NCBI GenBank assembly: GCA_014773175.1
Contig: VXCM01001004.1
Coordinates: 1 to 64,000 of the forward strand
DNA: 64,000 nt
Direction: 5' to 3'
DNA from: Lucifuga dentata
Taxonomy: Eukaryota > Chordata > Actinopteri > Ophidiiformes > Bythitidae
Within the stretch, counting starts at the first letter, position 1. Each line of letters starts with the position of its first letter. Made by a program: the position numbers and the translations under genes. The notes beneath the pieces were generated by a model, which did not search any database, was not told where the DNA came from, and saw nothing but the letters and a program-made list of their open reading frames with translations. Shown here piece after piece: positions 23,952 through 35,419 of the stretch.

Positions 23952-26167
23952 TATGTCTATAGAGGTTTCTGTATTTACCAATTTCTGACTTGTTTATAGC
24001 TTTCATGCCAACATTAAAGTGGTATATATTTTCAGGATACTTGCATTTTTCTGAAAGTTCTGCTGTATCCAACTAAAGCTACATAATATGGTGTGTCTGA
24101 AAATAAGCAAGCAAGGATACCTCAGATTGGCTAAACCCATCACTTATGACAACTATATGCTTTTAAATGGTAATTTTATGATAATTTCCAACCCCCACAC
24201 CATCAACACTACCTATCATAATTCCACAGCTCAACGTCGGATAACTATGCACTAAGTGTGCTAATTACACTCATTAGTAACAATGGCGGTCACCATTTTT
24301 ATTGTCCAATGTTCACAATTAGTAACAATGGGACAGTTTCCCCACCCATCCTTCCATTCCACGTGATGTGAATATAGCTTTACCCTTCATGGGCATGCAT
24401 GCAGCCGTTTCTTCTACAAGCAAACCACAAAGGTTCTTGTTCAGCGGGAACAAGTTCCGCAAGATTTGTCGAAGCTGTGTCTCTGTGAGCAGCAACAACT
24501 TCTGAGTCTGGTTAGAATTAAAAGTAAATCTTGATATGATGAAATGGAGGATCAACACCACTAACCAAAAACAAGGTCCACAAATTTTCAGCCTCTCTCA
24601 TAACGGCAGATAACCTCTTCTGGGTGTTACTGACTGTGACCAAATGACCACGGCCTTTCAGTTACTGCATGGACTGCAGATTTTCAAAGGATCTTCCACA
24701 GACAGTGAATCATAACTAAATGTACATGATTACTACCACACTGAACATTTGTTATATCTCATCTGAGGCAACCATTTCTAAATTCCTCCTCGGACATAAA
24801 CTTTAATCAAGACTGTGTGTGTCCAGTTTTCCCAATATCACCTGTAGTAATATTTAGATAAGTCTGTATCTGACACATTGTGTACTCAAACAATAAATGT
24901 TCAAGTGAATGCTCTTGTTGTGCAGCCAAGCTTTAGGTCTTCACTTATAGGCAGCATATTAACAGCTAATCACAAATATATCTTATATAATTAATCTTCA
25001 CAAAAGGTAAAATGTCCCTTCCAGACTTCCTACATTTCCCTGATATTGCATGCCAATCATTTCTTTGTGCCAGTTAGAACAACTGAATTTTATCATTGCC
25101 ATTATTGGATCTACCCCTCAATGCTGACACACCATCTGAGGAAACCCATATTGATGTCATTCAAAGAAGTCAATTGCATAAAAACAAAATTTGAACCTGA
25201 CAATGTTGAATATCATGTGAAAAACTACCTAGTTTGGTCCTTAATACAAGCTCTCCCAATATAAAACTGAGTTGCCACTGTTCAGACAAATCTACTTTAA
25301 AACTTACTATGTAAATATTTGTTCATAAGAGTATTACTTATATTTTTCTATTATATTGTCATTATGATAAAATTATTTTGGCTTGGCAATTAATGTCCCT
25401 TGCAGTGTGATTTGGGAATGTATGTGCAGACTCGCCCATGACAGCTGATGCAAATTCCAAATTATTTGTCTGAATAAAATTCTGGTGTTGAGCACATAAT
25501 TTTCCTGCCAATGGCAAGTGACAAATCAGGCATCAAGGGTAAAAAAAAAAAAAAAAAAAAANAAAAAAAAAAAAAAAAAAAGTCTCCTCAGCAGTAACAT
25601 ATGAAGCTGGACTCACCAATATTAAATCGTCTTCCTTTTGTGCGGATCAGTGAGATCGGTAAAGCCAAGCCAACTACCTGTACTTTTCTGACCTCACCTT
25701 ATAAGATATCTGCTCATGTTTTCAAACTGTCACTTTTTGCTTACAATATTAATACATGGCAAATGCTAATGCATACAAGATCGAACAACAGATTCACGTA
25801 CGGCTAAAATCAGCTGTCATGTGCAATATATTCAGTGATAAACCCTGTTATAAAATAGCAGATCCATATACCAACCCAGATCCAGAGTCAACAGAGACAA
25901 ACAGCCATAAACTGTCATTCCACAATGAGAAGGTGGAGTCAGCAAAACAACATTTGAGACGAAGGTGGTAACTGAAACACAGTCCCTGTACAAACCTTCC
26001 CACCATACACACACACACAAGCATGCATACAACTCATCCTTTACCATCTCCACAGCTCTGCAGAGAATAATAAAAGATGTCCTTAGGAGGCGATTAGACA
26101 ACTAATTAGGCCATAAAGAAGAGATAAGTGATGCTGAACTAGATCATAAGGGATAGGTTACCTCTTC

Positions 26168-26169
<2 letters not shown>

Positions 26170-26217
<48 letters not shown>
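26170..26217. repeat. (TC)n microsatellite
   Basis: About 24 uninterrupted TC units in intron 1. Confidence 0.95.
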
Positions 26218-26218
<1 letters not shown>

Positions 26219-29206
26219 GTTTAAGCTTGGTTGTGACAATGATCTACATATTAAAAGTCATCTTTGTTCAATTGAAGAAGTGATTTAAAAGTCTTGTCGT
26301 GACATTACTTCAAGGATATTCCAAGTATTTTTAATATGTTCAGGAATAAGTGGATTTTCAGCTTGGGGAATACAGATCAAAATTATTCTTGAAATGACAG
26401 CTGAATTGTTGATCCAAGAGGCACATGGCTGCCAAAGTGCTGATTTTCAGTTGCACACACTTGACATTCGTGCAGGTGAAGGGGCTTAAGTGCCAACTTT
26501 ACCTAAATGAATCTTAATGCTATCTTGTCTGTATTCACAGCTAACAAAACCAATAGTTTTAGTGTAAAACATATGATTTATTAAATGCTTTGCCTCTTTA
26601 GTCCCATTTTTATCCATCTACACATGTTGATTCTGACATTTATATTTTCTCTGGGCTTAATGGCCTACCTTCTCTCTCTCTCTCTCATGACAAGCAACCA
26701 ATTTCACTCATTCATTATAATTTAACCTTATGCAGAAAATCAACCATCCTTAATTGATCAACACCATTAATAACAAAAAAGAAAATGTGTTTTTCCTTCC
26801 TGTCAACATAAATTAATTGAATTGAATTATTAATTAAACACAATAGCAACCTCTAATACAGACATGAGGCATCTTGCACTGCATCAAGGCATGTATTCTC
26901 AGAAATTGATCAGTTAAAATGAGAACAGATTATCTTGAAGAGAATAAATTACTCAACATGGCTCATTGGATACACTTTCCGTTAATATCATTCATCAGTG
27001 CGCAAGATCACTATTCCTTCTGCTAGCAAAGTGTTAATATAATAAAAGAGAGAGCCATTTTTTTAATTGTTCACCAATTGCTTCATAGAGTGACCATCCA
27101 GGGTGCCACAAGCTTTGTGACAATGTTTATTGCCATAACTGCTGCTTCATGTATGAAATTTGGAAAAAAGTCATCACATTACATTTAACCAGATAAGTGC
27201 GCTGTGTAATGAGGATTCATTGCACAGCAAAAGTGCAGGATGTAGTCTGACAGGACATGTCCTCTCAGAGACAAAAACTGAAATTGACTTGTGTCCAGGC
27301 CAACATTCCCAATGACTTCTTCAAGCAAACCAAGAATTGTTTAATCTTGCTTTGCCAATTACAATAAATTAGCCCAATGAGAGAACACTGAATAAGGGGC
27401 GATTTTAATTATGGCTGTCACTCTCATCTGCAATTATGCACTAGTGTTATGGTTATCCCTTCGCAATACAAATATGCTGGAAAATGCTTCCGGAAGGGTA
27501 AGGTAACATGTTTATTAAGTAGTTCACGGCTTCTCAAGTCAAATTTGCTTAGAGAGTACAAAAAATAGTTTTTTCAGTAAAGTACTACTGCAATGAAAAT
27601 GCAAAAGCGGAGGAAACAGTACTTTTTGAAATGTGAGATGGAATGTGAATGTGTGTATGAACTCATCTCTTTTTTCAGAGGCACAGGGGTCAATACACAG
27701 ACATCACTGCCTCATGATCCAGTCTGGCGTTGACTTATAAGACCACTTCTTGTTCTCACAGCCCTAGGCTTTGCTTTATCAGGGCTATGTTTGAACAGAT
27801 TGATACTTCAAGTACATCTTTTTTCAATACCTGATCATTTGCACTGGTCAAAGACAAAAAAAAAAAAAAAAAAAAAAAAGCATAAGCGATTAATTGAGAC
27901 AAAAGAATCCCTTCAAGTGAAATATATTAGTAAACATTGTGATCAAATGTGGAACAGTTTCCAGATCAAGATTCAGTTTACCACGGATCAATCACCCTAA
28001 CCCACAACCCAATCTGAGGTGGTTATCTGTGGATATAGCATTTAATCAACAGGACACCTTTACAAAGGATGTCTAAATTCAGCTATCCTTTCATTTCAGA
28101 AACACTACTGAACTTCAACTATTTCACCCATTGCAAGGAGATCCCTTCTAAACCCCTGCAGGACACTGAGTGTCCCATGGCCACACATCGGGAACCACCA
28201 TTGTGAATCTAAACACTGACAAATAAATCTGCCATGTAAAGAATAAGCGCAGTTTGATGAATGTTCTCTTTTCCCGGATAACGCTGTCTGATAGTCCTAA
28301 ACAATGGCATTCATCCTAAGCTATTATAATACTGTGGAGCTAGGGAACAATGATGTGGAACCGAACATGTATTTCACACAATTCTTCATACTTTTTCCTC
28401 ATTTTGTAATTATACATTTTTGGAGCTACATGAAAATTGCCCACATTTCCCACTTATTGTTAAAAGAAAGTGAAAACTGATTGGTGAAGAGTTTGCAGCA
28501 AATTAAACTGGCACATAAAAATAACTGTGCCAACTTATTAGTGCTGCCAATTGAAACTGTTAATTTGTGAAACAAAAAAGTAAATGAACAACATCAGTAA
28601 CTGCATGACTGTTATCTTCAAATACTGCTGGCAGCCACACTAAGAGGATCTGGAGAGTTTAAATGGGTTCAACCTGCACAGGCAGCCAGAGTAATCTAAA
28701 CCTAAAAGAATATTTAGAGTGAATGAAGAGGAAATATGCAGTCATTTTAAACTGACTATTGGATATTGAAGAAAAACTGGCCAATAAGTGATTTCAGTAG
28801 ATCTGAACTGGTATAGTGACAATTTGATTTTGAAGTGCCATCTAGTGTGATAAGGCTAATTCAATTCAAACTCAATAATCATGCTGAGCACCGCAGACGC
28901 ACAATAGGAGCATGAGATTAATTCTGGCAGCGTGTCTGCCTGCCTGCCAAGTCCTTAAAGGACGGGTTACCTGTTCTGTTCAAAGGTTCCTTTTATTTCA
29001 GTTTTTATCAGCAAAGGCATAAGGGTCATAGGTTCATTAACATTATCTGCCCAAATGAATCTTAATGGCTATCTGAGTGTCTGACAGACGTTGGAATCGT
29101 CCACATGCTGAGTTACCGGAGAAAAACGGACCTTTAACCGATAAAGCTGAGTGTATATTCTAACAGCGCTGACAATAAGCTTCAAGTGTCTGCGTGCGTG
29201 ATTTAC

Positions 29207-29306
29207 CTTCATTCGGTGGGATGCCCCGCGCTCCCAGTAATGCCACACTCCAAATCCACGTCCATGCCGCCAACCGATTTCCACAACTCCACCAACGAGA
29301 TTGCAT
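29207..29306 (-). CDS. epha5: EphA5-like receptor, coding exon 1 (signal peptide)
   Basis: First coding exon of a type I membrane receptor tyrosine kinase that binds ephrins on neighbouring cells and guides axons. Read on the minus strand it has ATG at 29306-29304, 33 codons plus one base, then a GT donor (gtaaat) at 29206. The peptide begins MQSRWW, has a hydrophobic core of W, A, L, V and I (about residues 14-25) and ends IPPNE, so it reads as a signal peptide. The trailing G is completed by the first two bases of exon 2 to give V, producing PNE-VNLLDSR; the family has a similar NE-VNLLDSR junction. The ATG has G at -3. Another ATG seven bases upstream (29313) is out of frame and has T at -3. 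The exon is shorter than I recall for human EPHA5 exon 1, so a further in-frame upstream start cannot be excluded. A run of about 25 T (minus strand) lies nine bases before the ATG. The call rests mainly on position and junction, since signal peptides are poorly conserved. Confidence 0.8.
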
Positions 29307-29314
29307 GGCGCATC

Positions 29315-29388
29315 CAAAAAAAAAAAAAAAAAAAAAAAAGAAACGTAAAAGGTTACAGAGGGATTTTGTTGTTGTTGTTGTTGTTGTT
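29315..29388. repeat. Poly-A and (GTT)n close to the epha5 start codon
   Basis: A run of about 25 A (29315-29339) and a (TTG)n tract of about 7 units (29367-29388). In the sense of the gene these are poly-T and (CAA)n just upstream of the ATG. Confidence 0.9.
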
Positions 29389-29459
29389 CCTAAATAACAG
29401 CTGTTTCGGTCAGCGTGAAGCGGGATACCGTAATGAAATCATCTGTGTCGTTCCGTGTC

Positions 29460-29620
29460 CGGTCAGACAGATGGGAGCTCATGTTATGCGGTGGGTAGAG
29501 TAGGGACTGAGGAGCGGAGTGCGCTCCGGGTTTGGGGAGGAGGGCAGCGCACCGGGGGCGGAGAGAACCGCAAAAAACTCTCCAATCAGACAAAGCATCC
29601 ACAGGTGAACCTCACCACGA
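29460..29620 (-). promoter_or_regulatory. Probable epha5 promoter and 5' UTR region
   Basis: This is the most CpG- and GC-rich stretch near the gene, in otherwise AT-rich DNA, and it lies 150-310 bases upstream of the start codon. On the gene's strand it has an inverted CCAAT box (ccaatcag on the plus strand at 29582) and a GC box (ccgggggcgg at 29551-29560), with further GC-rich sequence towards the ATG. No TATA box is obvious. This fits a TATA-less CpG-type promoter, as expected for a developmental receptor gene. The transcription start itself cannot be placed from sequence alone. A (GTT)n tract (29367-29388) and a poly-A run (29315-29339 on the plus strand) lie between it and the ATG, probably in the 5' UTR. 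Confidence 0.5.
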
Positions 29621-29823
29621 CTCCACGCTCCTAAGGTAATTTATCAGTCTTTCCTAATCACGCTTAAATGTAAAGCCATCAGTGTACTGCTCCCCCTGGT
29701 GTTGTAGATCTGCATACCTGGACGAGCAGCACCGAGTGTATTAAATATGAAAGATCTATCAAGACAGTGATAATCATATAACACCAGGCAACCCCAGTAT
29801 TTATAAGATGTTTCTGTAATTTC

Positions 29824-29860
<37 letters not shown>

Positions 29861-31193
29861 TCTTCGGACAGATCGCTACAAATAGCATCCAAAAACTTTA
29901 TTGCATTGGTTCTCAAACTATGGCAAGCGTACTGTCACTGTTACTTCAAGTGTCCCCTGGTGGCATCAGACTGGAAATTTCTGCAGTTTATCAAAACTAT
30001 TGAAAACTATGGAATTCTGCTATTTTTGGCAAATTATTCACAAAGTGGGTTTCATTAAAAAAAAAAAAAAAAANAAAAAAAAAAAAAAAGTTGTTAAAAG
30101 TTTAATCATATTTATTCTCTTTTAACTGAGAATTATTATTATTTTTATCCACATCCAACAAATTCCACACACAGCAAGAATTTTCTGGGTGGGGGTGGAT
30201 GTGGATTACTTCTGTGCTCATGCAGGATTTTAGTGCTACTGATTATGTTCACCTCAGGATACATGACAGCTCACCAAACTTTGAACTTGGAACATAAACT
30301 TGAGAGGGAGGAGGGCAGGATTAAAATGTGAGTCTTGCTTAAGGAAGACAATTTCCTACTTTACTCTTAATCTGACATTTGACTTATTATATCATATTCG
30401 CCATTAGATGACATTCTATCTGCACATATTTGTCTACTTAGAGTAATGATACTGAATTGCTCTCTTTCATGACCCAACAGTCTTTGATGTCAACTTAATT
30501 GGGAGCTGATTTCATTGACTACTTTCTCTTGGTTGACTGGGTCACTGTAGCATCGTTTGACATTATGACTTAAGTTAAGCGCTGAACAGTTGGTAGAAAT
30601 GTCTAAAACAAAATGCAAGAGACACTTCATTTGATAAGAATGCATTTGGAATGCTTGTGCATGTAACCATGATCTATGAACGTTGAAGTCCTAAGATATC
30701 CTTTAATGAATTTTAGTGAACTGAACCATTAATTCTCACTTTTCCATAAGCACCATACAAACCGACCAAATCATATCTGATTGCTTTCTGGATAGATTTT
30801 TATTCAAGTAAAAGCTTGTAACATGTTATAGCTAATATCGGTGATTTATCACGTTTGAGCCAAATATAATACAACCAGCACATGTTAGGTGCAGGTTATT
30901 GACAACCACTGCCCAAAACATACTCCTTTAAGGCTGCTGTTACTGTTACATCTGTAAAGCTGAGTTTTAATGTAATGATAGATCAAACTGTGCATAATTT
31001 ATTAATATTGATGGCATCATAACTGTAACATATTCGACGATTCTGTCATGGCATTTTGGTGTCCATCCCCCTATTCACTTCTGCCACGTTTCCCTTTAAT
31101 CCCTCTGTTTTCATTCATTTCCCACCTTGTAACTCAGTCTCCATCTCAATCTTTTTTCTCTTTTTCATCCTTACCTTCAAATCTTTATCTTTA

Positions 31194-31197
<4 letters not shown>

Positions 31198-31235
<38 letters not shown>
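31198..31235. repeat. (TC)n microsatellite
   Basis: About 18 TC units within a pyrimidine-rich stretch (31080-31270). Confidence 0.95.
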
Positions 31236-31237
<2 letters not shown>

Positions 31238-31797
31238 ATTCTTTCTCTCCCTCTCTCATTCACATTTTCTTTGATCACCTATCACTGATTCTGGGTGATA
31301 TTCACGTAGCTTACCCTGCTGACACCTCCCACGCTCTTCATCATACACAAGCGCACACTTTCTGTGACCCCAGCTTTCCTTTTCAAACCCAGTAGATGCA
31401 CACAGAGTCAGTTTACCACAAGCCCAGTGTAGCTTATTTTTACTGTAAACATTAGCCAGCATTGTTTTCCATGCACTAGCTGTAACATGTTGTATTATAT
31501 GCTGTAGATGTGTAGGGGTTTGATCAGCGCTGACAGCAGGTGTGTAGGTGGTTCTGGAATGCCAGAAACTGTATACTGGAGGTGTTGTGAGTTTTATTCA
31601 GCAAAGTGTCGTAGGAAGTGTGAGTGGAAAAAAAAATCCACTTTCCATACACAATCCATCCAACATAAATGTTGCTAAGGTGATCCAGTTAAAAAAAAAA
31701 AAAAAAAAATCAGAAGTAAGTGTAAATAAAGGTATAAAGCCTTTGGTGAAATTAGAGGGAGATGTTCAAAGTCAGGAAAACTAACCAGTATGACATC

Positions 31798-32164
31798 CAT
31801 CCATCCATCCATCCATTTTCTATACCCGTTGGTCCTGTTAAGGTTCACGGGGGGACTGGAGCCTATCCCAGTGGTCATTGGGCAAGAGGCGGGGTACACC
31901 CTGGACAGGTCGCCATTCTATAGCACGGCTGACACATAGAGACAGACAAACTCATTCATACCTATGGTCAATTTAGAGTTTCCAATTCACCTGACCTGCA
32001 TGTTTTTGGAGGTGGGAGGAAGCCAGAGCACCTGTAGAGAACCCACACAGACACAGGGAGAACATGCAAACTCTACACAGAAAGGACCTGGTCAGATTCG
32101 AACCCGGGACCTTCTTGCTGTGAGGCGACAGTGCTAACCACTAAGCCACTGTGCCGCCCCCCAT
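31798..32164 (-). mobile_element. tRNA-headed SINE with (ATGG)n tail and 9-bp target duplication
   Basis: On the minus strand the element starts ggcggcacagtggcttagtg. It has a perfect pol III A box (tggcttagtgg, 32148-32138) and a near-perfect B box (ggttcgaatct, 32104-32094). The body follows, with the fish-typical gtttgcatgttctccctgtg and gacctgtccagggtgtaccc motifs, and the 3' end is (ATGG)n, characteristic of partners of L2/CR1-clade LINEs. The exact 9-bp direct repeat tatgacatc flanks it (31789-31797 and 32165-32173). The A and B boxes come from a tRNA ancestor; this is not a functional tRNA gene. Confidence 0.88.
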
Positions 32165-32505
32165 TATGACATCACAAAGGTTATTTCCAGTTGGTGCTGA
32201 AGATTACGAGTTTGGAAATTAAAACCACTTCTGGAAGTTGGATGAAAGATTTACAGGGAAGTTCTTGGAGTGGCTTTGTTGGCTTTTTAAAAATGCTTTT
32301 GTATTGCTGTCTTCTACACTGACACTGAGTAACCCTGGTGATGTCATTAGAGTCATGTCACTGACTTTGCACATCTCCTTCAGTCACAAAAGCCTTTGCA
32401 GAGTTGTTTTCACATGATCAAACACCAATAAATGGAATTTGATGTGTAAAATTGGTGGAAAATGCTAATAGTATAAGACAAGTTGCACATCCACAAATAT
32501 GAACC

Positions 32506-32604
32506 ATTCAGGGTGGTTCACCCCAGAGTGGGCAAGGCAAAGAAATAATTTCACAAAGTACTGAAACCTAAATATTTATAAAATTATTTATCTTGTCAGT
32601 GTTT
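32506..32604. repeat. 100-bp repeat, copy 1
   Basis: From cattcagggtggttcacccc to tatcttgtcagtgttt. It is nearly identical to 33756-33854 (two visible mismatches, agagtggg/agaatggg and caaggc/caagac). Both copies are followed by a poly-A run and ggcatagataaaa. Confidence 0.9.
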
Positions 32605-32641
32605 ACATCAATAACTCAAAAAAAAAAAAAAGGCATAGATA

Positions 32642-32730
32642 AAACACCTAATTAAACACCTAATTAAACACCTTAAACACCTAATTATATTAAACACCTA
32701 ATTAAACACCTTAAACACCTAATTATATTA
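32642..32730. repeat. Minisatellite of ttaaacacctaa units
   Basis: Seven or so units of about 11-15 bases built on ttaaacacc(taa), some with an added ttata, arranged partly as a higher-order pair. Confidence 0.85.
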
Positions 32731-33755
32731 ATGTAATACTACTTCCTGCACTGGCACTATATGCCATCGTCAAACATAATCACTGCCTTTATAAATTACT
32801 TTAAGATAATGGTTTGTGGGCATCCTTTGTTTCCCTAAAATGCAATTGCCAAAGCAAAATAGCTGCATATCAGTGAATTAACAGGAGATTTGATTGATTC
32901 ATCAATGTTCTCACCCACCTTCTTCTGTTATAACATATCACACAAAGTAGTATGTTTGATGTATATTGGCAAATGCACTGTAATGTAAAAGTTTAATCAA
33001 GTTTAATATACACCGTTATCACGTCAAAAAAAAAAAACAAACAAAAAAAAAAACGCAGCCTTATTTTCCCCTTTTTTTCTTCTCTTTTTTTCTTCTCTTT
33101 GGCACTAGAGGACCCAGCAGTGTATTAAAGCAATTTCAAAAGCCAATGGTTTGGTGCAATCAGATGTGATAGTACTTCAAGGGCTGAAGAGCCAGCTGTG
33201 ATTTTGTCTGCCCACTCATGACAGTAAGAGAGGGAGTGGGAAAGCAAGGTCATAAAGGTCATAAATACAGGGTCAGTAGAGCACGCGTGCACGCACACAC
33301 ACACACGCACAGTAGGGGGTAGTTTGGGTTGATTGCTTAACCATGGGATAGACTGCCAGGAACACCAGCATCTCTCTCTCTCTCTCTCTCTCTCTGTCTC
33401 GCTCTCTCTCTCTCTTTGTCACCACAGTGNAAAAAAAAAAAAAAAAATCATGATTGCCAGAGAGATCTGGCATTTTATTTTATATGAACATGCACAATGT
33501 CCATTGCTCTTGCATGTGCATTTTCAATGCACATTCTTCGTAAAATTCTGAATTAATGAATTGAAATATATCAGCCCTCAGAATATCTTTTTTCCAAAAC
33601 CCAGTTTCTATACAAACAGAACAGAAATACTTTGGCACACAACAAATATAAATTATGGTTATATTCACTCACTTCAGCTGTGCTTGCTGTCCTTTTCTTA
33701 ATCCCCCTAAATCCACAGGCCTGACATGAAGACAGGATGTAAGAGTTAATCACCC

Positions 33756-33854
33756 ATTCAGGGTGGTTCACCCCAGAATGGGCAAGACAAAGAAATAATT
33801 TCACAAAGTACTGAAACCTAAATATTTATAAAATTATTTATCTTGTCAGTGTTT
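33756..33854. repeat. 100-bp repeat, copy 2
   Basis: Partner of 32506-32604, same orientation, ending at N 33855. The N plus poly-A that follows suggests that at least the edge of this copy is an assembly join. The two internal mismatches argue for a true duplication or for two haplotypes placed in tandem. Confidence 0.85.
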
Positions 33855-34113
33855 NAAAAAAAAAAAAAAAAAAAAAAGGCATAGATAAAATAAAATACGC
33901 ATTTCAAAGCCTGGTGGTTCTCCATAAGTTATGCTTTTCTTGGGTATTTTACTAATGTCAGTTTCTTTATTTACAGTAGATAAAGTAAATGTTAGGTGGG
34001 GGTGGTGGGAGGGGTGGGGGTGGTTAACTGACAGTAAAATAACTCTTCTTCCTCCTCCTCCAGACCACCTATTGGGAGAAAAAAGCCTTGAGGTATAAAT
34101 GAAAAAACTCTCT

Positions 34114-34114
<1 letters not shown>

Positions 34115-34150
<36 letters not shown>
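34115..34150. repeat. (CA)n microsatellite
   Basis: About 18 CA units, preceded by GGT/GGA-rich DNA (33990-34060). Confidence 0.95.
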
Positions 34151-34151
<1 letters not shown>

Positions 34152-34618
34152 TACTCCCTTTCCCAAAATAATCAGCTGTGGGGCATGACCGTCTGGCCTC
34201 TGCCACAAGGGACTCTGGGATTTTCACACTGCTAAGACAGTTTTGCCATACAATAAAACCTAAAACATTCAGGGCAAAAGTTTGCATTCATTCCAAAGGG
34301 AGGATCTTATCATCGGTACTGTTGCTACAGTATACCTGCAAAATAATGAGAATGCAGTTTATTTTTACTAATCATGTCCCAATCATGACTTTCTCAAGCA
34401 ATAGCTTGAGAAAGTCAGTATACTTCAAAGTTCAAATTCAAAGTTTTCAAAGTTTTATTTTATTTGTCACCTGCAGCCATAGAAGTACAACAACAGTGAA
34501 ATGCTTTTTCTGGTAGGTTCCCCAACTGTGCTTCTTAAGTATAAAAATATATGATAAAATAAAACAAAATAAAAATAAGGATAAGGCAACAAGAGCAAAA
34601 TTGAGAACTAGAAATGTA

Positions 34619-34955
34619 CTAGTGTAATGCCTGTTGAAAACGTGCCTGTTCAGACCGGGTTGAATTTTGTGGCGTGTACTGCAACCTGCCATAAGCGCCC
34701 ATGGAGCGGAGCATATGCTGCCGCGCCCGGAACATATCCTGCCACTGCACCTGCAGTGTATCCTGTTGTGCAAACTACTTTTTATCAGCACAGCTCAATT
34801 TGAGAACCACTAATCCAAAAAACTGTGCATGTGACACTGCACATCCTTGGATCCTGAGCATTATACCTGCCAAATTTCAACTTCATACAGTGCCGGGTTC
34901 TAGAGATTTTGGAACCACAGATGGACGGACAGCAATTTCTGGCTTTATAGTTAGA
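34619..34955 (-). mobile_element. Helitron-like non-autonomous element, copy 1
   Basis: On the minus strand it begins TCTAACTATAAAGCCAGAAA and ends CACTAG. It sits between A and T of the host sequence and has no terminal inverted repeats or target duplication. These are the hallmarks of Helitrons (5' TC, 3' CTRR, A|T target). The interior (tctgtggttccaaaatctct, gctcaggatccaaggatgtg, tggttctcaaattgagc, tgaacaggcacgttttcaa) is shared with two copies at 47585-48235. It is non-coding. I could not find a strong 3' subterminal hairpin, which lowers certainty. Confidence 0.72.
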
Positions 34956-35108
34956 TAAGTACATATAAGTACATGCAATCTATTTACAACCAAACCAGCA
35001 GGAGAATGTATACATGAGTATCAATAAATATGTGCAAAACAGTGCTGTACATAGTGCAAATGCAGCTTCAGATGACTGTCCTTGTGTGTGAATGAGTGTA
35101 AGTATAAG

Positions 35109-35111
<3 letters not shown>

Positions 35112-35162
<51 letters not shown>
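35112..35162. repeat. (GA)n microsatellite
   Basis: About 25 uninterrupted GA units. Confidence 0.95.
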
Positions 35163-35167
<5 letters not shown>

Positions 35168-35280
35168 GTGAGAAGTAGAGAGGAGTGTGTGAGATAAGGG
35201 GAAGGGAAGGAGATGTGTAGATGATCCATCGTGTTGCTGTTGAGGATTCTTATTGACTGAGGATAAAAGCTCCTCCTTAG

Positions 35281-35335
35281 TTTCTCGGTCCTTGTCTTGT
35301 GGCTGCAGAGGTGCTTCAAGACAAGGACCGAGAAA
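35281..35335. repeat. Perfect 18-bp inverted repeat
   Basis: Arms tttctcggtccttgtctt (35281-35298) and aagacaaggaccgagaaa (35318-35335) around a 19-base spacer. It could form a stable hairpin. It marks the end of the interspersed repeat and may be a fold-back rearrangement. Confidence 0.9.
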
Positions 35336-35419
35336 TCTTATTTCCGAGATCTGTTTTCTACCTCTTATTTCTGCTATCACAGGTTATGCTTTTGACTGGT
35401 TTCTGGGCCGTATAGAAGA

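Larger units (their letters stand above)
20912..29206 (-). other. epha5 intron 1
   Basis: About 8.3 kb between the signal-peptide exon and exon 2. It contains a MITE (22049-22454), a degenerate Tc1-like element (22887-23951), a long (CT)n (26170-26217) and poly-A runs (for example 25541-25580). The part from about 26700 to 28900 has few obvious repeats. Within it, 27340-27450 has several ATTA/TAAT cores close together and could be a conserved enhancer, but I cannot test conservation here. Confidence 0.8.
29640..34434. other. Intergenic: no gene seen
   Basis: Upstream of the epha5 promoter. Holds poly-A runs (29827-29856; around N 30074), (TC)n (31198-31235), the SINE at 31798-32164, a 12-bp-type minisatellite (32642-32730), a diverged 100-bp repeat pair (32506 and 33756), a (TC)n (33370-33415), and (AC)n (34115-34150). 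Open frames here are short and low in complexity. Confidence 0.75.
34435..35340. repeat. Fish interspersed repeat interrupted by a Helitron-like insertion
   Basis: The left part (34435-34618) has tcaaagttttattttatttg then tacaacaacagtgaaatgct. The right part (34956-35340) has gcaaaacagtgctgta..., an (AG)n (35112-35162), then 'gaggattcttattgactgagg ... tcctccttag'. Together they resemble a frequent fish repeat with a '...cagtgaaatgctt ... gtgcaaaa ... gagtctgatggcc' order, as I recall it. The right end carries a perfect 18-bp inverted repeat. Family not certain. Confidence 0.5.

Noticed and set aside
32094..32148. tRNA-like A and B boxes
   Set aside because: They belong to a SINE head. The acceptor and anticodon arms do not pair, and a SINE body and target duplication follow.
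32642..32730. Regular short repeats reminiscent of a CRISPR array
   Set aside because: Units of 11-15 bases with no unique spacers, in vertebrate DNA: a minisatellite.
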